Assembly (NCBI RefSeq): GCF_013114545.1
Contig: NZ_VTXI01000005.1
Span: 124,001-188,000, forward strand
Direction: 5' to 3'
Length of the DNA stretch: 64,000 nt
Source: Vibrio sp. RE86
GTDB taxonomy: Bacteria > Pseudomonadota > Gammaproteobacteria > Enterobacterales > Vibrionaceae
Shown: positions 29,080 through 38,706 of the stretch, piece after piece
Layout: every line of letters begins with the position of its first letter
How positions within the stretch are numbered: position 1 is the first letter of the stretch
Translations under genes and position numbers: made by a program
Notes under the pieces: model-generated
The model's database searches: none
What the model saw: only the letters and a program-made list of their open reading frames with translations
Told to the model about the DNA's origin: nothing

Positions 29080-32000
29080 ATGAGCTTAAAATTTACTGAA
29101 GCCAAACTCGAACAAGCCATCATTGAGTTGTTGGGTGAGCAAGGCTATCCGCATGTTGTGGGTGAGCAAATAGTCCGTGAAGACAAAGAGCAAGTGCTGA
29201 TTGTCGATGACTTACGGTCTTACCTTGCCAAGCAATATCAAGCGGACGACATTACTGAAGGTGAGATTGACCAAATCGTCCACCAGCTTAATCGCCTACC
29301 TGCTAGCGACTTATACGAAAGCAACAAGACGTTTTGTGACTGGCTTGCTAATGGTTTTCTACTTAAGCGTGAAGACCGCTCCAAGAAAGACCTCTACATC
29401 GAGCTGATAGCCACTAAACACTTGGCACAAGCACTGCGATTAATGTTTGTGCCTCTTCTGGAAGATAAAACACAATCTGCTGAGCCAAAAGTCGCAGAAG
29501 ATCGGCTTAGTTACTTCGAACCCGTAGACCAAAACATCTACAAAATCGTTAATCAACTGCACATTGAAAACGGCGATGAAGAGCGTATTCCTGATGGCAT
29601 TCTTTACATTAACGGTTTACCGCTAGTCCTATTTGAATTCAAAAGCGCTGTACGTGAAGAGCAAGCGACCATCTATGACGCGTGGGAACAAATCCACATC
29701 CGCTATAAGCGTGCTATGCCTAAATTGTTTGTGTTTAACGCCCTGACGATTATTAGCGATGGCGTGAATAACAAAATGGGTAACGCCTTTGCCCCTTATG
29801 ATTTCTATTACGCTTGGCGCAAGGTGACAGGTAATGAGTCCACTGAAAAACAAGGCATCAATTCGCTCTATACCATGATAGCGGGCCTGTTTGATAAGGT
29901 TCGCCTGCTAGATGTAGTGAAAAACTTTATCTTCTTCCCTGATACCTCGAAAAAAGAGATCAAGGTATGTTGTCGTTACCCGCAATACTATGCGGCGCGC
30001 AAGCTCTACTACAATATCGATAAAGAGCGTAAACCTCACGGTAGCGGTAAGGGTGGCACCTACTTTGGTGCCACAGGTTGTGGTAAGAGCTTCACCATGC
30101 AGTTCTTATCTCGCCTCTTGATGAAAAGTGTCGATTTTGAAAGCCCTACCATCGTTCTGATTACAGACCGCACCGACCTTGATAACCAACTTTCAGAGCA
30201 GTTCTGCAATGCCAGCGGCTACATCGGGGATGAGAAGGTCGTTTCGGTCACTAGCCGTAATGACCTGCGTGAACAACTGCAAGGCATTAAGAGCGGCGGC
30301 GTATTCCTCACCACCATTCATAAGTTCACCGAAGATATCGAGCTGCTGTCTGAACGTACCAACATCATCTGTATCTCAGATGAGGCGCACCGCTCACAGG
30401 TTAACCTTGATAAAAAAGTCACCATTACTTACCAAGATGGCATCGCTAAAGATATTAAAGAAAGCTACGGCTTTGCGAAATATCTGCATGACTCACTACC
30501 AAGTGCGACTTATGTTGGCTTCACGGGTACACCGATTGACGCGACCTTAGATGTGTTCGGTAACCCAGTAGACAGCTACACCATGACCGAAGCGGTGAAT
30601 GATGAAATTACGGTGCGCATTGTCTATGAAGGTCGAGCCGCGAAAGTTATTCTCGATAACAGTAAGCTTGAAGAGGTCGAAAAATATTACCAAGACTGCG
30701 CCGAACAGGGGGCCAGTGAGCATCAAATCGAAGAGAGCAAAAAAGCCTCGGCCAATATGAACGCCATCTTGGGTGACCCTGACCGCCTAGAAGCGTTAGC
30801 CAAAGACTTTGTGGTTCACTATGAAGAGCGTGTCGCAGAAGGTTCAACGGTCAAAGGCAAGGCAATGTTTGTCTGCGCAAGCCGTGAAATCGCCTATGAC
30901 TTCTACAAACAAGTGAAGCTGTTGCGCCCAGAATGGTTTGAAGTGAAGAAGTGCCTAGAGGGTGAGACGCTCACGGAAGAGGAAGCGAAAGAGGTGATGC
31001 CACTGGCGATGGTGCAAATGGTCATGACTCGTGGCAGTAACGATGAAGATGAGCTCCACAAACTGCTTGGTACCAAAGATTACCGCAAGTCACTCGACGC
31101 CCAGTTTAAAAATCCGAAATCCAACTTTAAGCTCGCGATTGTGGTTGATATGTGGCTAACAGGCTTCGATGTGCCGGAATTAGACACCATCTACATTGAT
31201 AAGCCGCTACAAAAGCACAACTTGATTCAGACTATCTCACGCGTAAACCGTAAGTTTGAAGGCAAAGACAAAGGCTTGGTTGTCGATTACATCGGTATTA
31301 AAACCCGCATGAATCAAGCGTTAGCGATGTATTCCAAAGCCGACGAAAGCAACTTTGAAGATGTACAACTCTCAGTGATAGAGGTAAAGAATCACCTCGA
31401 TCTACTGCGTCAGATGTTCCACAGCTTCGATAGCTCAGCTTACTTTACTGGCGAGCCTCGCTTACAGCTTGAATGCTTAAACAGTGCCGCCGAGTTTATC
31501 TTGGGCAATAAGAAGAACGAGCACCGCTTTATGGGCTTAGTGAAGCGTTTAAAAGCCGCTTATGACGTTTGCTGTGGCAGCGAGTCTCTTTCTAAGCAAG
31601 AACGTGATTTAATCCATTTCTACATTGCTGTGCGCTCTATCATCTACAAGCTCACCAAAGGGGACGCGCCAGATACGGCACAAATGAACAAGCATGTTCG
31701 TGAGCTGGTGGCTGAAGCACTGCGCGCCGAAGGGGTTGAAGAGATCTTTACCATTGGTGATGAGCAAGCCGAAGCGATCGACATTTTCGACGATGAGTAC
31801 ATGAACCGTGTGCTGAAGCTCAAATTGCCACATACCAAGATTCAACTGCTGCAAAAGCTGTTAGGCAAAGCGATCGGTGACTTTAAGAAAGTGAACCAGC
31901 TAAAAGGTGTCGATTTTTCTAAACGTTTGCAATCGTTGGTTGAGCAATACAACGAACGCCGAGAGGGCAGTGAGTTCCCCGGTGAAGAGTTTGAACCCTT

Positions 32001-32376
32001 CGTCGATGAAACCTTTGAAAGTGTCATCAAAGAGATGGAACGCTTAATGGCTGAAATGCGTTCAGAGCTGACCTCCTTTGAAGACTTAGGCATTGATATG
32101 GAAGAGAAGGCCTTCCTCGATATCTTAGAGCACATGCGCACTAAGTATGACTTCGAGTACCAAGACGACAAGATGCTCGAACTCGCCAAGGCAATGAAAG
32201 TGATTGTTGATGACGTATCGCAATTCCCAGACTGGGCAGGCCGAGATGATATTAAGGCTTCGCTAAAAGTTAAGTTGATCATGTTGCTACATGAATATGG
32301 CTTCCCACCAATCACCAATGATGATGTTTACAAAGGCGTGCTAGAGCAGGCCGAGAATTATAAGAAGAATAGTTAG
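29080..32376 (+). CDS. hsdR: Type I restriction enzyme ATPase/endonuclease HsdR
   Basis: The DNA-translocating and cleaving subunit, 1098 residues. The N-terminal nuclease domain shows the PD-(D/E)xK end LPLVLFEFKSAV (about 185-195). The motor has Walker A GATGCGKS (330-337), Walker B DEAHRS, motif III GFTGTPID and motif VI QTISRVNR. A C-terminal helical HsdM-contact region follows. It sits 230 bases after hsdS, separated by a palindromic repeat. No truncation is seen. Confidence 0.96.
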   Translation: MSLKFTEAKLEQAIIELLGEQGYPHVVGEQIVREDKEQVLIVDDLRSYLAKQYQADDITEGEIDQIVHQLNRLPASDLYESNKTFCDWLANGFLLKREDRSKKDLYIELIATKHLAQALRLMFVPLLEDKTQSAEPKVAEDRLSYFEPVDQNIYKIVNQLHIENGDEERIPDGILYINGLPLVLFEFKSAVREEQATIYDAWEQIHIRYKRAMPKLFVFNALTIISDGVNNKMGNAFAPYDFYYAWRKVTGNESTEKQGINSLYTMIAGLFDKVRLLDVVKNFIFFPDTSKKEIKVCCRYPQYYAARKLYYNIDKERKPHGSGKGGTYFGATGCGKSFTMQFLSRLLMKSVDFESPTIVLITDRTDLDNQLSEQFCNASGYIGDEKVVSVTSRNDLREQLQGIKSGGVFLTTIHKFTEDIELLSERTNIICISDEAHRSQVNLDKKVTITYQDGIAKDIKESYGFAKYLHDSLPSATYVGFTGTPIDATLDVFGNPVDSYTMTEAVNDEITVRIVYEGRAAKVILDNSKLEEVEKYYQDCAEQGASEHQIEESKKASANMNAILGDPDRLEALAKDFVVHYEERVAEGSTVKGKAMFVCASREIAYDFYKQVKLLRPEWFEVKKCLEGETLTEEEAKEVMPLAMVQMVMTRGSNDEDELHKLLGTKDYRKSLDAQFKNPKSNFKLAIVVDMWLTGFDVPELDTIYIDKPLQKHNLIQTISRVNRKFEGKDKGLVVDYIGIKTRMNQALAMYSKADESNFEDVQLSVIEVKNHLDLLRQMFHSFDSSAYFTGEPRLQLECLNSAAEFILGNKKNEHRFMGLVKRLKAAYDVCCGSESLSKQERDLIHFYIAVRSIIYKLTKGDAPDTAQMNKHVRELVAEALRAEGVEEIFTIGDEQAEAIDIFDDEYMNRVLKLKLPHTKIQLLQKLLGKAIGDFKKVNQLKGVDFSKRLQSLVEQYNERREGSEFPGEEFEPFVDETFESVIKEMERLMAEMRSELTSFEDLGIDMEEKAFLDILEHMRTKYDFEYQDDKMLELAKAMKVIVDDVSQFPDWAGRDDIKASLKVKLIMLLHEYGFPPITNDDVYKGVLEQAENYKKNS

Positions 32377-32387
32377 AGGAAGTCAGT

Positions 32388-32786
32388 TTGGTTAAAAAAA
32401 TAGAAGTGGTCGCAGCCGTTATTAAACATGAAGGAAAAACGCTATGTGTTCAACGTGGCCCTTCGAAACTGGCTTACATTCATAAAAAGTTCGAGTTCCC
32501 TGGAGGGAAAGTAGAACCCGGTGAAAAGTTGGATTCTGCTATTAAAAGGGAGCTCAAAGAAGAGCTTCACTTGATTGTTGAACATGCCGAATACTTTATG
32601 ACGGTTGAGCATACCTACCCAGATTTCCATATCACAATGCATGCTTACTTATGCCCAGTAGAAAACCAAAAAATTGTCCTGACGGAACATATTGATGCGC
32701 AGTGGTTAAATTGCGAAGAACTGCCTTCTCTAGATTGGGCTGAAGCTGATGTTCCTATTGTTGAAAAGTTAGTTAAGGAAGGCTAA
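32388..32786 (+). CDS. Nudix hydrolase (MutT/CTP pyrophosphohydrolase-like)
   Basis: 132 residues, TTG start at 32388 with AGAGGA 7 bases upstream. The Nudix box is GGKVEPGEKLDSAIKRELKEEL, split here as GGKVEPGE, then KLDSAIKRELKEEL; all metal-binding Glu are present, though the last part reads EELH where EExG is usual. It begins 11 bases after hsdR, and its stop directly abuts the GTG of the next gene (TAAGTG). It may clean up modified nucleotides or alter a nucleotide signal; its placement in a nuclease operon is notable. Confidence 0.9.
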   Translation: MVKKIEVVAAVIKHEGKTLCVQRGPSKLAYIHKKFEFPGGKVEPGEKLDSAIKRELKEELHLIVEHAEYFMTVEHTYPDFHITMHAYLCPVENQKIVLTEHIDAQWLNCEELPSLDWAEADVPIVEKLVKEG

Positions 32787-34574
32787 GTGACATATTGTTA
32801 TGCAAATAGAGTAGATGCATTTTTGCAAGAGGGTGAATTCGAATGGATGGAAACTACTTGCACAGCATTTCATAATAATTTTCCTACTTTAGATCTTGGT
32901 GAGCTACAAAAGAAGGCTTGGGTCGATTGTTTTACTCATCTTCAAAAAGAGCTCTGCTTCCTTAAAGGCACGGATGGTTTTATTGTTTTTGAATATGAGC
33001 TTCCGATGGAGGGGGGACGTCGCCCGGATGTTCTATTACTTATTGAAAACAAGCTGTTCATCTTAGAGTTTAAGATGAAGAACAATTATCAACGTGCAGA
33101 TTACGATCAGCTATGTGGTTACTACCGTGACCTATGTAACTACCACTTTGAAAGTGCAAAACTAGATATAGTTGCAGGTTTAGTTCTTACCCAGTCAGTT
33201 AATAAGCTAGTCGATCACGAAGCAAATATTTCAATTTTATCTATCGATAAGCTGACATCGTTCCTGAAAAAACACCTCACAGGGGCACCAACTAACATCA
33301 ATCTTAATCAGTGGCTTCATTCTGCATATTCACCATTACCACATCTTGTTGATGCGGCAGTTGAGATATTTGAAAACAATGAAATTGAAGAACTAAAAAG
33401 TGCTAAAAGTGCAGGTATTTATGATGCACTAAATGAACTAGATAAGGTGACAGCCTGGATTGAAGGTTCAGAGAACAGAAATGAAGCTAATGTACTTACC
33501 TTTGTTACGGGAGTTCCAGGTGCAGGAAAAACGCTGCTGGGTTTAGAGTTTGTGCATCGCAATAAAAAGGCGCAGTTCTTATCTGGGAATGGCCCTCTAG
33601 TTGATGTCTTACAGTATGCTCTTAATGATGAAAATAAAAATACAGAGAAAGCTTTTGTTCGCGACTTGAAGGACTTTAAGCGTCAATGTATGAAGACCAG
33701 CGCCACTCCCCATACAAACCTAGTCGTTTTTGATGAGGCACAAAGAATGTGGGATGAGGTGAAAAATAAGGACTATGGAAGATCCGAACCTTCTTGCATT
33801 ATTCATATAGCCGATAAAGATCCTAAACCGTGTCACTATGTTGCTCTGATAGGGGAAGGACAAGAAATATATACAGGTGAAGAAGTAGGTATTTCTTTAT
33901 GGTGTGATGCTCTCAAAGAGAGCAGTAAACCGTGGTTAATTTTTTGTCCACCAGCGCTGGAGCATCATTTTACTTTTTTAAGTAGTGAGCGAGTTAGAGT
34001 TAACCCGTTGCTGAATCTTGATCAATCTTTGCGCTCTCACAGTGCAAACTTATACCCAAACTGGGTTGATGGGGTATTAAAGGGGCTGCCCGATGGTGAT
34101 CTAGCAGAGCTGGCTATTAAAAATGGTTTTAGTATCTATGTGACAAGAGATTTGGAAAAAGCTAAAAGGTATTGCCGAACCAGGTACCAAGGCACTGCCA
34201 AGAAATACGGGTTATTAAGCTCTTCAAGCAACATTAAACGTAATGACGAGACTGTTGGCCCATGGTTTCATGATAGCGTAAATGCTCCAAAGTCGTGTTG
34301 TCAGTTTAAGCGTACAATTAGTGAGTTTAAGTGCCAGGGATTAGAGCTCGATATGCCAGTGCTAATCTGGGCGCCAGACTTTCTCTACAGCGGTAGTGGT
34401 TGGGTTCTTCATAAAGGTTATAGAAATGTTCAAAACCCTTTTCAAATTAAGCTTAATAGTTACCGGGTACTGATGACAAGAGGTAGAGATGGTGTCGTGT
34501 TTTATTTCCCTCAAGAGGTACTGTTCGACAAAACTTACGAGTATTTCTTAAATGCAGGTGCACAATGCCTATAA
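32787..34574 (+). CDS. Nuclease-DUF2075 ATPase fusion
   Basis: 595 residues. The N-terminal domain carries a PD-(D/E)xK-like set: RRPD with Asp81, then LFILEFKMK with Glu94 and Lys96. The second part is a DUF2075 helicase-like ATPase with Walker A GVPGAGKT (about 242-249), Walker B VFDEAQRMW, and a C-terminal motif VLMTRGRDGVVFYFP. GTG directly follows the Nudix stop codon, so the two are coupled. The substrate is unknown. The fusion suggests an ATP-driven or ATP-gated nuclease. Nuclease assignment is motif-based only. Confidence 0.82.
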   Translation: MTYCYANRVDAFLQEGEFEWMETTCTAFHNNFPTLDLGELQKKAWVDCFTHLQKELCFLKGTDGFIVFEYELPMEGGRRPDVLLLIENKLFILEFKMKNNYQRADYDQLCGYYRDLCNYHFESAKLDIVAGLVLTQSVNKLVDHEANISILSIDKLTSFLKKHLTGAPTNINLNQWLHSAYSPLPHLVDAAVEIFENNEIEELKSAKSAGIYDALNELDKVTAWIEGSENRNEANVLTFVTGVPGAGKTLLGLEFVHRNKKAQFLSGNGPLVDVLQYALNDENKNTEKAFVRDLKDFKRQCMKTSATPHTNLVVFDEAQRMWDEVKNKDYGRSEPSCIIHIADKDPKPCHYVALIGEGQEIYTGEEVGISLWCDALKESSKPWLIFCPPALEHHFTFLSSERVRVNPLLNLDQSLRSHSANLYPNWVDGVLKGLPDGDLAELAIKNGFSIYVTRDLEKAKRYCRTRYQGTAKKYGLLSSSSNIKRNDETVGPWFHDSVNAPKSCCQFKRTISEFKCQGLELDMPVLIWAPDFLYSGSGWVLHKGYRNVQNPFQIKLNSYRVLMTRGRDGVVFYFPQEVLFDKTYEYFLNAGAQCL

Positions 34575-34656
34575 AGGCAGCAGCACTCAATCTCTGCGTC
34601 ATTGAAATCAATTAAGGCCTTTTAAAGTAGGCTAAACACAATAAGAAAAATTAGAA

Positions 34657-37167
34657 ATGAATGTAATTAAGCAGTATTTGATCGAGTGTGGTTACACTGA
34701 AGAGTTTTTAGAAACCACTGATGTAAGGTTTGATGATCCGAAGCTGACTAGTTTGATTGAAACGTGGCAGCATCAACCGAGCCTACGCAAATTTGTTGAG
34801 TTTGCAGCACGTTTTCATTTAACGCCGTATTCCGGTAATCGAGATTGTTTACTCTTTAAGCTTGAGGTTTCAGGTAGTTCCGTTCGCAATACAGTTATCG
34901 GTGGCTTTAATGGCACTAAGCAAGAGTTTGAGTTTGCAGGTACACGGCTTAACCCTGAAAAAGTGAGCTCTGCTTTAAGCTCAAATGCTAAGTGGTTGTC
35001 TACTACAAATGAACTGGAGTCTTTAGCGCAGCAGCTAGGGGTCTATTTCGATGAAAGAGAACAGCCAACACCCAAATATTTTTGGGTAAAAATGAATCGC
35101 TCTGACATTGAGAGTGTTTTAGAACAGTTGATTGATAAGTGGTTAAGCGGTGTTCAGGGAACAGCTAAATTAACCACAGAGTCTATCGAAGAATACTTTA
35201 CGCAAGTATTTGAAAGTCGTGAAGGAAATAGTGGGGAATGGATCCGAGAGTATCGTGCCTATAACAAACTGTCAGTTGAAGAGAAAGCGTCGACTGAATT
35301 AGCGATTAAAGAATTGTGGACGAAAGCATCAACTTGGGTCGCCTCAATAAAAAATGGAATAATGAGCGGTGATGATTATCGTAAGTCAGAACTTGATTTA
35401 ATTGAGTTCACGCAACGTCTTACTCAAGCTACTTCACCTGAACGTTATAACCAGTCGGTCGACTTGCTCAATCGTTTAGCGGATGAAGGGAAGATTTCTC
35501 GCCGATACTGGGCAACGACTAACCGAGTGTTTGCCTCTTTATACCCTACAAAACTTTCCACCATCGTCGCTGAAGATGCTTTAAGAAAAGTGTATCAATA
35601 TTTAGATGTCAAATTTCAGCTCAAGCTTCGTAACCCAAGTGCTCTTAATTGGTATGAATTAAACCGAGAACTACTGAGAAAGATACAGCCCATCTTGGCA
35701 AATGTAATGGATAAAGACGCGATTAACGTGACGCTTTGGTATATCTATGAATCTTTAACAGAAATCCCTTCAAGTGAAACGTCTGAAGTACGAGAACCAG
35801 CTTCTAACTATGGTGAAAAACGAATGAATGTACCTTTAAACCAAATCCTTTATGGTCCACCAGGGACAGGTAAAACCTATCATACGATTGAAGCCGCTGT
35901 TCAAGCCGCAGAACCTGATTTTTACGCTAGTTTAGGCATTGATGCAAAAGTTGGCGCTTCAAATGAACAAAGAATCGCATTAACGGAAAAGTACCAAGCG
36001 TTGACTGACACTGGACGGATTCGTTTTGTTACATTCCATCAAAGCTATGGTTATGAAGAGTTTGTTGAAGGGCTCAGTGCGAAAACTAATGATGGGCAGA
36101 TATCTTATTATACGAAAGATGGCATTTTTAAAAGAATCTGTCATGAAGCAGCTGTACAAAGTAGCGCATTACTGAAAGTTGGAGACCAGTTTAAAAGCTT
36201 TGAACTAACAGAGATCACATCAGAGCTAATCACCTTTAGGAAGCAGAATGGTAACAAGCTTCCTCTTTCTCGTAGGCTGGTAGAACAGGTTTACGGCTAC
36301 TATAAACAAGGTCTCTTTTCTGTAGAAGACGAAAAGAAAAATTGGTTATCAGGTTTTGAAAACGATATCGAAACGTACTTTGTCACTGGCTATGCAAGCA
36401 TGTTTACTTCATTGTTACCGACGATGAAGGAAAGAGACGATGGGCTTACTCAACAAGATACTTATGTCCTTATTATTGATGAAATCAACCGAGGTAATCT
36501 TTCTAAGATTTTTGGTGAATTGATTACTCTGGTTGAACCATCGAAACGTAAAGGGGCTAAAGAAGAGTTGGAGGTGATATTGCCTTACTCTGGTGACAAG
36601 TTTTCAGTGCCAGACAATTTGTACATTATAGGCACAATGAATACTGCAGACCGTTCGCTTGCGATGATGGATACGGCATTACGTCGTCGTTTCGACTTTA
36701 AAGAGATGACGCCAAAACCAGAGCTTTTTGCTAACAACACAGTTAAAGGCATTAATTTATCCAGACTACTCGAAACGCTGAACAAGCGAATTGAAGTGCT
36801 TTATGACCGCGAGCATACACTGGGTCATGCATTCTTGTTCCCTGTATTTAATGAAACCAGTGAAGACAAAGCGTTTGTCGAACTGCAGTCAGCATTTAAG
36901 AACAAGATCATCCCTCTACTTGAAGAGTACTTTTACGAGGATTGGAACAAGATTCGGTTGGTCCTTGGTGACAGCTTGAAACAAGATGAATCTTTGCATT
37001 TTCTACAAAAGACGGAAGACTCTTACACTGATTTATTTGGCACAGACCATGGGTTAGAGCTGTATGAAGATCGTAAGGTTACTTATTCAATTAAGCCGTT
37101 TAGCAAAGGCTCTGTTTGGGATAACCCTCAGGCTTACAAAGCCATCTATGCTAAAGAGAGTGAGTGA
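34657..37167 (+). CDS. mcrB: McrB-like GTPase of a type IV restriction system
   Basis: 836 residues. A long N-terminal region (1-390) that I cannot assign probably recognises modified DNA. The AAA+ GTPase domain has Walker A YGPPGTGKT (about 400-408), the McrB-specific IIDEINRGNLSKIFGEL near 606, and GTMNTADRSLAMMDTALRRRF from about 658. The end overlaps mcrC by four bases (GTGA). It is larger than E. coli McrB (459), mainly because of the N-terminus, so the modification recognised may differ. Confidence 0.92.
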   Translation: MNVIKQYLIECGYTEEFLETTDVRFDDPKLTSLIETWQHQPSLRKFVEFAARFHLTPYSGNRDCLLFKLEVSGSSVRNTVIGGFNGTKQEFEFAGTRLNPEKVSSALSSNAKWLSTTNELESLAQQLGVYFDEREQPTPKYFWVKMNRSDIESVLEQLIDKWLSGVQGTAKLTTESIEEYFTQVFESREGNSGEWIREYRAYNKLSVEEKASTELAIKELWTKASTWVASIKNGIMSGDDYRKSELDLIEFTQRLTQATSPERYNQSVDLLNRLADEGKISRRYWATTNRVFASLYPTKLSTIVAEDALRKVYQYLDVKFQLKLRNPSALNWYELNRELLRKIQPILANVMDKDAINVTLWYIYESLTEIPSSETSEVREPASNYGEKRMNVPLNQILYGPPGTGKTYHTIEAAVQAAEPDFYASLGIDAKVGASNEQRIALTEKYQALTDTGRIRFVTFHQSYGYEEFVEGLSAKTNDGQISYYTKDGIFKRICHEAAVQSSALLKVGDQFKSFELTEITSELITFRKQNGNKLPLSRRLVEQVYGYYKQGLFSVEDEKKNWLSGFENDIETYFVTGYASMFTSLLPTMKERDDGLTQQDTYVLIIDEINRGNLSKIFGELITLVEPSKRKGAKEELEVILPYSGDKFSVPDNLYIIGTMNTADRSLAMMDTALRRRFDFKEMTPKPELFANNTVKGINLSRLLETLNKRIEVLYDREHTLGHAFLFPVFNETSEDKAFVELQSAFKNKIIPLLEEYFYEDWNKIRLVLGDSLKQDESLHFLQKTEDSYTDLFGTDHGLELYEDRKVTYSIKPFSKGSVWDNPQAYKAIYAKESE

Positions 37168-38543
37168 GCTGCGTGAACGCCAAGCAAGAGATAACTCTCT
37201 TTGAATATGACTGTTTAGTCAGTGAAGACGTTGTGCAAGGGCAAGACACAACGTCACACATTCAAGTCATTTCCAAATCAGCTTATGAATATCTTAAACA
37301 GCTTTGCTTGAGTAATGAACGCGAAAGCAGTTTACTTCAGTTGCGTAGTCGCGGTGGAATGGAAGTGCTTCAAGTTCAAAATTACGCGGGAGTTATATTC
37401 ACTCCTGATAAAACACAAATTGAAGTATTACCCAAAATTGGCAAAGGTTTTAATGGTGAGTGCAATGAAAGTGATTGTGTTAGAGCACGCCAGACATTAC
37501 TCACTATGTTACGTGCTTTGAAGGGTTTTTCGCACATCCAAACGTCAAACGCGAATATTGATCGTCAAAGAATGCCTTTGTTCGAGGTGTTCATTGGTCA
37601 ATTTTTGCAATCGGTAAATACGCTTGTGAAACGAGGCCTAAGAAGTGACTATGTGTGCAGGGAAGACAACTTGGGGTTCCTAAAAGGAAAACTCAATGTA
37701 GGTAAACAAGTCAGACATAACTTCGTTAATAAACATAAATTTTACTGTGAGTATGATGAGTTCTTACTTGATCACCCCGTTAACCGATTGATTCATAGCG
37801 CCCTAAGAAAAGTAAAAAACTATACTCGAAGTGCAGCCAACCAGAAGTTGCTACAAGAGCTTGAATTTGTATTTCATGAGGTGCCTGAGAGCCGAGACTA
37901 CAAAGTTGATTTTTCGAAAGTAAAGCTTGTTCGAGGGATGGGGTACTATCAAGTCCCGTTAGATTGGTGTCTGCTCATTTTAGAGGGCTTCTCGCCGCAA
38001 ACCATGAAAGGAAATCAAAATGCGTTTTCGCTTTTGTTTCCTATGGAGCGAGTATTTGAAGACTATGTAGCCAAAACCCTTGGTGAACAGCTTTGTACCG
38101 ACCATCAGCTTAGAACTCAAGTTAAGGCAGAGTCTCTTGTCGAGCACAATGATCAAAACTGGTTTCGCTTAAAGCCGGACTTAGTTATTGAGTTACGCCA
38201 AAATTCGGTGGCAGCTTGTGTACTAGATACTAAGTGGAAGCTTTTAGACAGCAGCAAGTGTAACGGAAGTGATAAGTATGGTTTGTCTCAAGCAGACTTT
38301 TATCAAATGTTTGCTTATGGGCATAAATATCTGGATGGAGACGGAGAGCTGTTTCTAATTTACCCTGCTCATGATGGGTTTAATAAATCAATTCAATATA
38401 GTTTTGATTTTGATAGCAAGCTCAAGCTTTGGGTGGTTCCGTTTGAAGTTGGACTCGATACAGAAAGTAAGGTCATCTGGCCTGAAGAACCTGATTCAAT
38501 AGTGAATCAGAGAAGCTTGTTTCTTCGACGGGTTAGGCAATGA
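37164..38543 (+). CDS. mcrC: McrC nuclease subunit of a type IV restriction system
   Basis: 459 residues. It is an McrC-family protein that supplies the cleavage activity to the McrB motor. The nuclease motif PDLVIE (from about 337) and LDTKWK (from about 354) form a PD-(D/E)xK site. The start is GTG at 37164, overlapping the mcrB stop. The N-terminal region is longer than in E. coli McrC (348). Confidence 0.92.
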   Translation: MSCVNAKQEITLFEYDCLVSEDVVQGQDTTSHIQVISKSAYEYLKQLCLSNERESSLLQLRSRGGMEVLQVQNYAGVIFTPDKTQIEVLPKIGKGFNGECNESDCVRARQTLLTMLRALKGFSHIQTSNANIDRQRMPLFEVFIGQFLQSVNTLVKRGLRSDYVCREDNLGFLKGKLNVGKQVRHNFVNKHKFYCEYDEFLLDHPVNRLIHSALRKVKNYTRSAANQKLLQELEFVFHEVPESRDYKVDFSKVKLVRGMGYYQVPLDWCLLILEGFSPQTMKGNQNAFSLLFPMERVFEDYVAKTLGEQLCTDHQLRTQVKAESLVEHNDQNWFRLKPDLVIELRQNSVAACVLDTKWKLLDSSKCNGSDKYGLSQADFYQMFAYGHKYLDGDGELFLIYPAHDGFNKSIQYSFDFDSKLKLWVVPFEVGLDTESKVIWPEEPDSIVNQRSLFLRRVRQ

Positions 38544-38706
38544 AAGATATCGCTAGTGACGGTCGTAAGTTGTGTTTCGAACAATTCTTATTAGGTAGCT
38601 GACGAGAATTTGTACATAGAGTGGTTAATAGATTTGAAAAGCTAGAGGCGAAGTTCAGGTTACGTATTGGTTCAGTAGTTTTTCTTGTTTTTAAAAAGGA
38701 GTTATT

